Shown: positions 51,678-60,322 of the stretch, in pieces | How positions within the stretch are numbered: position 1 is the stretch's first letter | Layout: each line of letters starts with the position of its first letter | Assembly (NCBI RefSeq): GCF_963422355.1 | Contig: NC_085091.1 | Coordinates: forward strand, 5,480,184 to 5,544,183 | Reading direction: 5' to 3' | DNA from: Corticium candelabrum | Taxonomy: Eukaryota; Porifera; Homoscleromorpha; Homosclerophorida; Plakinidae | Length of the DNA stretch: 64,000 bases | The notes under the pieces: model-generated | What the model saw: the letters and a program-made list of their open reading frames with translations, nothing else | Told to the model about the DNA's origin: nothing | The model's database searches: none | Made by a program: the position numbers and the translations under genes

Positions 51678-52500
51678 TAGAATTAGAATTCGTCTGAACG
51701 GGATTTCGACATTTCCGACCGATTCAGAGCTGTTTGAAAGTACTGAATGGGTTGCTTCTATTGTGAAAAGTAGTGCCTTTGCATTTTCAGCTTCGGCAGA
51801 CGTAAGACGAGAGCATGAAACGGCGAATAAGTCGTCAAAAGGCGCGAGTACGGTCTGGTCGACAAGGACAACCTAACCTTACCTTGCGTTTCTTGACGTC
51901 TCCAAGCTTCAATGGTCATCGTGACAGCAATGCCGTGATTTGATACGTTTAGCGTCTAACGTTTTGTCGTGTTTACGCGCAAAAGATCACGCTACATAGC
52001 AAAACCCCGTTCGAACAAATTCGTCTGAACGGGATTTCGACATTTCCGACCGATCCAGAGCTGTTTCAAAGTACTGAATGGGTTGCCTCTATTGTGAAAA
52101 GTAGTGCCATTTCATTTTCAGCATCGGCAGACGTAAGACGTGAACATGAAAGCATCGAATCTACCCGTCGAGATGCGCGAGTACGGTCTGGTTGACAGGG
52201 CCGTCAAACTTTGATTCGCTTTTCTGACTCTCAAAAGCATTTTAAGTGGTTTCCATAACAGCGCAGACAATTTTTAGGCTTATTAGATAACGCCTAGCGT
52301 CGAAATTTTACCAAGGCAAACTTGTCTTGGGTTCATAGGCGTTCTACGTCGTTTCTGAAAACGACTAGACTTTGCAGACTGTGTAAAAGTGAGCGAAATG
52401 TGTATGTATTGCATTCAAAAAGTTCAATGTCTCAACCGAAGACGAAAAACATGAAATCCCATTAGGATGAAAGATTCTTCCCAGTCCCGTTCGAACGAAA
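51678..52500. mobile_element. ~820-bp MITE-like element with an internal duplication
   Basis: The left end ATTCGTCTGAACGGGATT and the reverse complement of the right end near 52,485-52,502 (TTCGTTCGAACGGGACT) form short inverted repeats. Inside, about 185 bp (51,680-51,880) is repeated directly at 52,018-52,200 with roughly 90% identity, and the join at 52,005-52,035 is itself a CCCGTTCGAAC...GTCTGAACGGG palindrome. This suggests two head-to-tail elements. Confidence 0.6.
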
Positions 52501-52530
52501 GAATCCCATTAAATAGATGAACAGGGCCTG

Positions 52531-52592
52531 TACCAAGTGGAAGCCAAGGCATGGCGGAGCGCCGTGCCTTTTGTATGCTGGGGAAAACCCTG
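52531..52592 (+). repeat. Dispersed repeat containing CCAAGGCATGGCGGAGCGCC (copy 2, empty site)
   Basis: Matches 12,659-12,720 closely but lacks the hairpin insertion, keeping one TACCAAG. Confidence 0.85.
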
Positions 52593-52668
52593 GAACCACT
52601 TTCTTTTAATGAAAACCATGTACTCTAATACACTTGGACCTCCCTAATCCGGACACCTCCCTAGACCA

Positions 52669-55301
52669 CAGGGGCATAGACACAATTCTAAAACTGGGGG
52701 GGCTTAACCAAGAGGCCTAATTGTGCTTTTGCGCATGCGCCCAGTGCACGTTCATCACCCGACTGCATCCGTATCACAATGTCTCTGATAGCGTGGCTGC
52801 GGAAAGCGCAACAACCGGATGGAAGTGTAACTAACTATCCCACTGGCATTGACCATGAAAGCAATGTCTCAGGTGAAGAAGACGTCCAAGAGCACGCCCA
52901 AACTAGCAACGTGGCTGGACCAGCCTCTACAAGTTCTGAAAGCGGCCACCACTCTCACCAGCCCGACGCAACTGATGCCTCCGAGACAAGACCGGTTGCT
53001 GGCGCCCAGCCTCAGCCCACCTTGATGCCTTGGAGTCCTCACCAACCCTTGCTGTCTTTCCCATATCGCACATTTGCTAAGCAGCAGCGAGCATTCTGTT
53101 CTTCTTGGTATAGAAGATACCCGTGGTTGCATTATCAAGAAGCAGATGACAAAGTCTTCTACTTCTACTGCCAGGTGGCGGAGAAGAAGGACTTAGGCTC
53201 AGTTGCTCTGCGCGCTGGGAACTTGGACGATAAATTCGTGAGAACTGGCTTTACAGACTGGAAGAAAGCACTCACTAAATTTGAAAAACATCAGAAATCA
53301 GTCTTTCATCGTGATGCTATGGATATGGTGGTTGGCAAGGAACAGAATGTTGGGCAAATGCTAGGGAAAGGTTATGCAGAAGAAATGGTTGAGAATAGGA
53401 ATATGTTACAGATAATTATTAGTTGCATTCGATACCTTGCTCGGCAAGGTCTCGCCATGCGTGGTCGGTCTAAACCTGAAGGTAGTGTCGCTCTTGAAAG
53501 GGATTCCAACTTAATGCAACTCCTCATTATGCGTGCTGAAGACAATCCGAGGCTCTGGAAATGGTTAGACAAATGCCAGGCCAAGTTCACAAGCCCCTGT
53601 ATACAAAATGAAATTCTCAGTATCATGGCATTAATGATTCTGAGAGATGTTGTTAGGAAGGTATCGGGAAAGTGGTACACTATCATGGTAGATGAAACTA
53701 CAGATTTGTCCAATACTGAACAAATGGTCTTCTGTCTTCGATACGTAGATGATGATCTGGAAGTCCATGAGGAAGTAATAGGGCTGTATAGCTTAGACTC
53801 AACTTCTGCTGACTCTATACTAGCAACAGTTCAAGATATCCTGTTACGCATGAATCTAAGGATTGACCATTGCCGAGGCCAGTGCTACGACGGCGCTAGT
53901 AACATGGCAGGAGCGAAGTCAGGCGTTGCAAAAAGACTAAATGATCTAAAGCCCCGTGCGTTGTACACACACTGCTATGGTCATGCATTAAACCTAGCGA
54001 CTCAGGATGTGTTGAAAGGTATCAAGGTCATGCGAAGTGCTCTGGAGACCGTACATGAAATTACTAAGTTGATAAAAAAATCACCCAAACGTGAAAGCAT
54101 CTTCAAGAAGTTTAAAGATGTTGTCACTGCTGGCTCTCCAGGACTACGGATTCTTTGTCCTACACGATGGACGGTCAGGGCTGAGGCATTAACGTCAATA
54201 TCTGAAAACTACACTACACTTCAGATGACTTGGGATGTGGCAAAAGAAGCCACAAAGGATACTGAGATGAGAGCTAGAATTGGAGGAATCGCTTTGCAGA
54301 TGGACACATTTGACTTCGTTTATGGTGTTGAACTTGGAAGAAAGCTGCTGAACATAGTGGACAACCTGTCCCGATCCTTACAGAGTTCTACTATTTCAGC
54401 ATGCGAAGGCCAAAAGCTAGTCAGTACTACAACAACAACTATCCAGTCAATGAGATCTGATGAGTGCTTTGATATATTTTGGAAGTACGTTGAACGCAAA
54501 AGATTGTCACTTCAAGTGCCATCCCCTACCCTTCCACGACGTAGGAAAGTTCCAAGACAATTCGAGGTAGGAGAAGGTGCAACAGTACATCCAGTAGAAG
54601 TGAAGGAGATCTATCGAAGGGCTTACTTTGAGGCCATTGACTTGATTTTAGCAGCAGTCAAAGATAGATTTCATCAGAAAGGATTCAACATGTTACAGAA
54701 ATTAGAGACAGTTGTAACTTCTCTTCAGCAACCCCAGCAATCGGAAGCACTGAAAGAGATTGTCAATTTTTATGGTGATGATTTCAGTCACCCAGACCGA
54801 CTTCAAACACAGCTCACTCTTCTTCATGCAGGTACTGAACAGCCACTGACGGATGTACGGTCTCTGGTCGTATACCTCAAATCCTTAAGCAGTGCAGAAA
54901 GACAGTTTTTTTCTGAAGTCATCAAAGTAGTCAAGCTCATTCTGGTAATGCCGGCAACAAACGCCACAAGTGAAAGAAGTTTTAGTGCTCTCCGTAGACT
55001 CAAGACATGGCTACGTTCTACAATAAGTGAATGTCGTCTCAACTGGTCTATGATACTCCATATCCATAAGGACAAAACTGATGCATTACCAATAAAAGGT
55101 GTTGCGAATGAGTTTGTTACACGTAATGAAAGCAGAAGACGACTATTCGGACACTTTGATTAAACTCTTTTGAATTAGTAAATGTAGTGTTGTGTTGTAC
55201 GCGTACTGCCTATCCCTTAATGTATCAAAGATTTGAAATACAAGTCTCATATTCTGGGGGGGCTTGAGCCCCCAAAGCCCCCCCCGGTGTCTACGCCCTT
55301 G
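52669..55301 (+). mobile_element. hAT DNA transposon, apparently intact
   Basis: The ends CAGGGGCATAGACAC (left) and CAAGGGCGTAGACAC (reverse complement of the right) match at 13 of 15 positions, followed on both sides by a GGGGGGGCTT run. Flanking CTAGACCA and TTGGACCA (overlapping the last bases of the right repeat) are an imperfect candidate for the 8-bp hAT target duplication. The transposase frame is full length. Confidence 0.85.
52779..55163 (+). CDS. hAT transposase, ZMYM1/TTF-finger type
   Basis: 794 residues with no stop. A low-complexity N-terminus is followed by a TTF-type zinc-finger region (about 105-185; FCSSWYRRYPWLHYQEADDK, FYFYCQVAEKK, FEKHQKSVFHRDA), a DUF4371-like RNase H-fold core (WYTIMVDETTDLSNTEQMVF, then CRGQCYDGASNMAGAKSG), an insertion domain, and the C-terminal dimerisation region (ILVMPATNATSERSFSALRR, then LKTWLRSTISECRLNWSMIL). 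Length and order are those of animal hAT proteins related to ZMYM1 and THAP12-like sequences. The frame is complete within its inverted repeats, so it may be functional or recently so. Confidence 0.93.
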   Translation: MSLIAWLRKAQQPDGSVTNYPTGIDHESNVSGEEDVQEHAQTSNVAGPASTSSESGHHSHQPDATDASETRPVAGAQPQPTLMPWSPHQPLLSFPYRTFAKQQRAFCSSWYRRYPWLHYQEADDKVFYFYCQVAEKKDLGSVALRAGNLDDKFVRTGFTDWKKALTKFEKHQKSVFHRDAMDMVVGKEQNVGQMLGKGYAEEMVENRNMLQIIISCIRYLARQGLAMRGRSKPEGSVALERDSNLMQLLIMRAEDNPRLWKWLDKCQAKFTSPCIQNEILSIMALMILRDVVRKVSGKWYTIMVDETTDLSNTEQMVFCLRYVDDDLEVHEEVIGLYSLDSTSADSILATVQDILLRMNLRIDHCRGQCYDGASNMAGAKSGVAKRLNDLKPRALYTHCYGHALNLATQDVLKGIKVMRSALETVHEITKLIKKSPKRESIFKKFKDVVTAGSPGLRILCPTRWTVRAEALTSISENYTTLQMTWDVAKEATKDTEMRARIGGIALQMDTFDFVYGVELGRKLLNIVDNLSRSLQSSTISACEGQKLVSTTTTTIQSMRSDECFDIFWKYVERKRLSLQVPSPTLPRRRKVPRQFEVGEGATVHPVEVKEIYRRAYFEAIDLILAAVKDRFHQKGFNMLQKLETVVTSLQQPQQSEALKEIVNFYGDDFSHPDRLQTQLTLLHAGTEQPLTDVRSLVVYLKSLSSAERQFFSEVIKVVKLILVMPATNATSERSFSALRRLKTWLRSTISECRLNWSMILHIHKDKTDALPIKGVANEFVTRNESRRRLFGHFD

Positions 55302-55575
55302 GACCAGACACTTTTCCCAGTGCATATCAGATCTTGGGACTCCCAGGGTAAGCACTTTGGCAAGAAATTCCCCGTATAAACACTCAATTCTCAAGCCTGT
55401 TTTGACTATCACCTGCTAGTGGATAGAAGAATGCATATGTAACTGTAGTACAAAGTACACATGTACATTACAGCGTAGTACAAGTGTGTACTGTACACGC
55501 ATACTGTATGCAGACGTGGTATGACTTTCACCAAACCTTACATTAAAATGGTCTGGGATTCTAAGGATATAACGC

Positions 55576-55755
55576 TAGTTAACTATCTCTATCTTCCAAA
55601 ACATTTCTAGAATCTGGACAGCGGCTGGTCCCATACTGTTAACTATCTCTATTGTCCAAACATTTCTAGAATCTGGACAGCGGCTGGTCCCATACTGTTA
55701 ACTATCTCTATCTTCAAACATTTCTAGAATCTGGACAGCGGATGATCCCATACTG
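55576..55755. repeat. Three-copy ~60-bp tandem repeat
   Basis: Units of GTTAACTATCTCTATCTTCC...CATTTCTAGAATCTGGACAG followed by CGGCTGGTCCCATACT start at about 55,576, 55,638 and 55,697. The CTGGACAG ends echo the Tigger-like right inverted repeat. Confidence 0.9.
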
Positions 55756-55844
55756 TCCAGATTAGGATGTTTGAGTGTATGTAGAGATGTTGTATCCTAA
55801 TAAGCCAGTCACCCAGCCACTCTGACAGGAATACCGCAAGGTTA

Positions 55845-56162
55845 CAGTTTCTTCAGGGCCCAGCTTCTGGAGCTTACAGTTGGATGCTGTCCCTTCTTCT
55901 AGCAAGTTTGCACTATCGGTTCCAGAATACACAATGACATTGGCATCTTGCATGCATGAGCTCGAGATTGGGTCTACCCTTGCCATTCAGAAGTTGGGTT
56001 TCTAATTGTGAGTGTGGTTCAGTGATTAATGTAGAGGGTTTCCATTTACTTACATGCAAGACCGACGGAGGTCCAAACTGGCAACACAACAGTATTGTAT
56101 CAAGTTGGTCAGACTGCCTTCGTAAACTCGGCATACATCATTGCAAAGAGCACCATAACTGA
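55845..56162 (+). pseudogene. Non-LTR retrotransposon fragment (C-terminal CCHC-type region)
   Basis: Plus-strand text in two frames gives KFALSVPEYTMTLASCM, then MSSRLGLPLPFRSW, CECG...HLLTCKTDGG, NWQHNSIVSSWSDCLRKLGI. C-x-C-G...H-x3-C followed by HN is the pattern of the finger before the restriction-like endonuclease of some LINEs. One frameshift lies near 55,955 and neither RT nor endonuclease core remains. Confidence 0.5.
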
Positions 56163-56699
56163 TATTGTTGTATTTGACACGGATATGGAAAAATCTCTTG
56201 ATCTTGAGATATCTTTTTGCCCAGTATGACGTATGTAAAGAGGGTAGCAAAAACTTGTGGGTTTGCTGCAATGAAATGAGAGAGCATCAAATCACAAAGT
56301 ACAGCCAAGAACGTATGTGGTGATCGGCCAGCCTTCATTCCCCTTGTGTCTAAACATTTTGGGTGATGGAGATAAGCAACAAAACACATGAGATATCTTT
56401 CGAAGAAGTGTCATGATAACCGCAGAAAGCCTAATCTGTCATAATTCAAGAACTTTTGGACCAGACATATAGCTGTCAACATTCAGCAATGCAACTCTTG
56501 AGTCTTGTTACGAAAGATTACCAGACTTACAAGCACTGAATCTTAATAGTTGCACTCGTGACTGGGATGCCCAGTTCACACGAGCAGTGTACTTTTTTGT
56601 ATTAGATTGTCTGGTACTTTGTACATATAATTTAGTCCAATCGGTGAGAACTATCAGATTTCGGTATTAGCTACTTATAGTTACAATATGTTAAAATAT
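56163..56699. other. Intergenic sequence, nothing recognised
   Basis: No supported gene. Ends at the start of the C-rich minisatellite. Confidence 0.5.
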
Positions 56700-58330
56700 A
56701 TACATTCCATCCACCCACCCACACCCACACAGCACCCACCCACCCAGCACCCACCCACACACCCAGCACAAACCCATCCCACACCCACCCAAAACCAAGC
56801 CCCCACCCACCCATCACCCACCCACCCACCCAGCACCTACCCACCCAGCACTCACCCACCCAGCACCCACCCACCCAGCACCCACCGACCCAGCACCCAA
56901 CTACCCAGCACCCACTCACCCACCCAGCACCCACCCAGCACCCACCCACTCAGCACTCACCCACCAAGCACCCACTCACCCACCCAGCACCCACCCAGCA
57001 CCCACCCACCCACCCACCCAGCACCCACCCACCCACCCAGCACCCACCCACTCACCCACCCAGCACCCACTCACCCACCCAGCACCCACTCACCCACCCA
57101 GCACCCACCCAGTACCCACCCACCCAGCACTCACCCACCCACCCACCCACCCAACACCCACCCACCCACCCAACACCCACCCACCCATCACTCACCCACC
57201 CTCCCAGCAACCACCCTGCATCTACCCACCCACACCCACCCTGCATGCACCCACCCTGCATTCACCCACCCTGCATGCACCCACCCTGCATGCACCCACC
57301 CTGCATCCACCCACCTAGCATCCTCCCACCCAGCAAGCATCCTCCCACCCAGCAAGCATCCACCCACCCAGCATATACCCACCTAGAATCCACCCGCCCA
57401 GCATCCACCCAGCCTGCACCCACTTAGCCTGCACCCACCCAGCCTTCACCCACCTAGCCTTCACCCATTTAGCCTGCACCCACCCAGCCTGCACCCACCC
57501 AGCCTTCACCCATCCATCCTTCACCCATTTAGCCTGCACCCACCCAGCCTTCACCCATCCAGCCTTCACCCATTTAGCCTGCACCCACCCAGCCTGCACC
57601 CACCCAGCCTTCACCCACCCAGCCTGAACCCACCCAGCCCGCACCCAGCCCGCACCCACCCAGTCTGCACCCATCCAGCCTGCACCCATCCAGCCTGCAC
57701 CCACCCAGCCTGCACCAGCCAGTCTGCACCCACCCATCCTGCACCTACCCATTCTTCACCCATCCAGCCTACACCCACCCAGCCTGCACCCACCCTGCCT
57801 GCACTCACCCAGCCTGCACTCACCCAGCCTAAACCCACCCAGCCTGAACCCAGCCTGAACCCACCCACCCAGCCTAAACCCACCCACCCAGCCTGAACCC
57901 ACCCACCCAGCCTGAACCCACCCACCCAGCCTGAACCCACCCACCCAGCCTGAACCCACCCAGCCTGAACCCACCCACCCAGCCGAACCACCCAGCCAGC
58001 CAGTCACACACCCAACCAGCCGGTAACGCACCCAGCCAGCCAGTCATCCACGCAGCCAGCCAGTCACCCACCAAGCCAGCCAGTCGCCCACCAAGCCAGC
58101 CAGTCGCCCACCAAGCCAGTCACCCATTCACCCACCCAGCCAGTCACGCAGTCACCCACCCATTCACCTAGTCACCCACCCACTACCCACCCACTCACCC
58201 ACCCACTCATCCACCCAGCGAGTCACCTGCCCAGCCAGTCACCTGTGCACCCAGCTACTCACCCAGCTACTCACCCAGCTACAACCCAGCTACAACCCAG
58301 CTACAACCCACCTAAACACCCACCCACAGC
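56700..58330. repeat. 1.6-kb C-rich minisatellite (CACCCACCCAGC family)
   Basis: 56,700-57,240 is mostly CACCCACCCAGCACC. 57,240-57,960 shifts to 15-bp CAGCCTGCACCCACC-type units with TTCACC and CATTTAG variants. 57,960-58,330 uses CAGCCAGTCACCCACC units. Strand asymmetry is extreme: almost no G on the + strand. Long open frames on either strand (WVGG, WVQAG, PTHPAP repeats) are by-products. The minus strand has dense GGGTGGGTGGG runs. Confidence 0.98.
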
Positions 58331-58605
58331 ATAGCCCGCGTACCGGAAGCTTAAAAGAATAACGTGGCTGACAAGCATACCGATCACTAATCTAAATGAA
58401 GAACACTACACCCTCGGCCGGTATACACCTTTAAGGTAATTAGTCGCGTTATGGACACAACGGTTTAGACAATACCAATTAACCGCGACGCACAGCGAAA
58501 GTCCAGAGCAAATACGAAAACCAGCTTTCGGTTAGATAGATACAAAAGAAGCAGCAGCTAAATTACAGTCTAGACTAGCTACTGACGTATGCATTTGAAT
58601 CTCAC

Positions 58606-58874
58606 TTCAAATAGACATCATCCCACAGCTCAACTGCAGCGCTGTCGTTCAGAGCGCCTCTAAATACGACAGGTCGACTCTTGTTTACGAACTCCGCGTA
58701 GAAATGCTGCGGCGACATCTCATCGCGAGCAAAACTCTTTGCAACATGACCTTTGGGCTCGCGATGCGAGCCAAGAGGAAGAAGATGGCCCTTCGGTATC
58801 GATGCAGCATCCGGATAAAAGTACAGCACCCACAAATAACACAAAATTGTTTCCACAGTCTTGAATATCCACAT
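58606..58874 (-). CDS. JmjC-like (cupin) protein, first exon only
   Basis: Minus-strand exon from ATG 58,874 to a TTGAA|GTGAG donor at 58,606. It encodes an N-terminal hydrophobic segment (TILCYLWVLYFYPDA), a basic linker, then RDEMSPQHFYAEFVNKSRPV and VFRGALNDSAAVELWDDVYL. P-x-x-F-x-x-x-F-V...R-P-V-x-x-R-G and W-x-D-x-Y-L are the standard N-terminal strands of JMJD5/JMJD8/HSPBAP1-type hydroxylases. The signal-anchor-like start favours a secretory-pathway member (JMJD8-like). The Fe-binding HxD...H exons are not found between here and the kinase gene, so the gene is truncated or has a long intron across the minisatellite. Confidence 0.6.
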
Positions 58875-58912
58875 AGTGTTGCAATAGACTAGAGCCCAGT
58901 CCTCCTCCGCGC

Positions 58913-59778
58913 TAGCCTCGTTCTCCCAGATCCGTGTAGCGCCGATTGGAAATCGTTTCTGGGATGGTACCGCCTCTTCTCAATATATTGCGGTTGGTCC
59001 TAGGACCAGCATTAGTGTTCAGTTTCATAATGCATACCTTTCCAATTACAGCTGTAATACAAGAACGACGAAGACAGGTAGCGTTATAACATCATGGCGC
59101 ATCCCGCTGCACAGGTACCTTTGTGTTTACAGTAGCTACGGTTTTATCATTTGTGTGTTAGTAGGAAACGCGAATGGGACGTTAGGAAGCACTTTCTTTT
59201 ACTAGTGGTGCCGCGGACGCCATCGGCATGTGTCTGATCGCGTGAATCCGCTGCGAGTAGCTGTTAGTCGCGCGTGGAGCAGCAAATTCGCGATGAAAAT
59301 TCGCTAGTGTCCGCTGTGACTCGATCGTCCGGATTCGCCGCGAAATCGCTACAAAACTTCGCCGTGAATTCTCCGCAAGACTTTGTATATCTACTAGACG
59401 TGATCATGAAGTCGTTGAGAATGCAGCTGGCTGGCTAGTGTAGATGTCGGAGCATCGGTTCGAACAAACGGCTCTATTATCTAGGTTTCGTTACAGCCGT
59501 TGACAGGCGCAGAATGCAAACCACGACGTGTAGGGGCGCGAGTTTGCGTGAAAAGCGCACTACAAGTCGTCGTTTGTGTACAATGTAGTCTTTGGTAGAC
59601 AGCAGATATGCATGAGATGTCTTCAGCTGTATTTGGAGAGGTATGCATTATGAAACTGAACACTAATGTTGGTCCTAGGACCAACCGCAATATATTGAGA
59701 AGGGGCGGTACCATCCCAGATCCATGCGTGGAGGACGATTTTGAATCGGCGCTACACGGGTCTGGGAGGCCGAGGCTA
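58913..59778. mobile_element. ~865-bp element with ~140-bp inverted repeats
   Basis: 58,913-59,055 (TAGCCTCGTTCTCCCAGATC...GGTTGGTCCTAGGACCA...CATAATGCATACC) is the inverse of 59,640-59,778, with one arm about 10 bp longer. The interior (59,056-59,640) is rich in CGCCGCGAA-type words and has no gene. The ends fit the TA-GCCTCG...CGAGGC-TA family also seen at 27,588. Confidence 0.8.
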
Positions 59779-59859
59779 CCTCCGAGGTAGGTTGCTACAC
59801 CACGTGCGCTAGCTGTCACGTCTGTATAGGTCCATGTGGTTTCACACGTGTGGTTGGTA

Positions 59860-59981
59860 AGCCCGGTCCTCCTCCTCGCGCGCGCTCCACGTGTTTCGGC
59901 ACGTGCTTGTGTTTCACTAGCTAGGCAAGTAAAACAAAAAGCACGTGCCAAAACATGTAGAGCGCGCGCGAGAAGGACTGG
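59860..59981. repeat. ~120-bp hairpin (CTCGCGCGCGCTC / GAGCGCGCGCGAG)
   Basis: CCTCGCGCGCGCTCCACGTG...GGCACGTGCTT pairs with AAGCACGTGCC...GAGCGCGCGCGAG around a short AT loop near 59,920. A 21-bp direct repeat GGACTGGGYACAAGTCTAG follows at about 59,975-60,015. A partial relative (AGCCCAGTCCTCCTCCGCGC) lies at 58,892, directly beside the 58,913 element. Confidence 0.75.
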
Positions 59982-60322
59982 GTACAAGTCTAGGAGGACT
60001 GGGCACAAGTCTAGTGTTGCAAATGGCGATGGGAGCACTGCCTCAGGAGGCCAGCAAAGTTTCGCTAACTTTCTAAAGGCGTGGCTTAGAAGAATGTAGG
60101 CGGAAAGGGTCTGGCTACGCGAGACTACTGATTGAGCTGGTGTGTACACGTATGTGTTGCGTGCACTTGAGCCTTGGACTGGTTAGGTAGCCTAGAGAGT
60201 CGTTGTGAGTATGAGTACATGGTCCGTTGTACTGTACGTGTTTTGTTTGTGTTTTCATCATGAAGTGATTGTGCGCGTGCGCGTCTGAAAATCTTGTGTT
60301 GCTGGCTACCTGTATTTCTACT

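Larger units (their letters stand above)
52631..55777. mobile_element. Tigger-type MITE carrying a nested hAT transposon
   Basis: The left end CACTTGGACCTCCCTAATCC (GGAC) and the reverse complement of the right end CACTCAAACATCCTAATCTG (GAC) are related inverted repeats of the Tigger style. TA flanks both (52,629-52,630; 55,778-55,779). Removing the hAT element leaves about 510 bp that ends in a three-copy tandem array at 55,576-55,755. Confidence 0.7.

Noticed and set aside
56671-58074. Long Trp-Val-Gly and Pro-Thr-His frames, up to 232 codons, resembling repetitive structural proteins
   Set aside because: Open in several frames on both strands at once because the minisatellite unit length is a multiple of three and lacks stops. 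No start context, no splice sites, no host-gene features.
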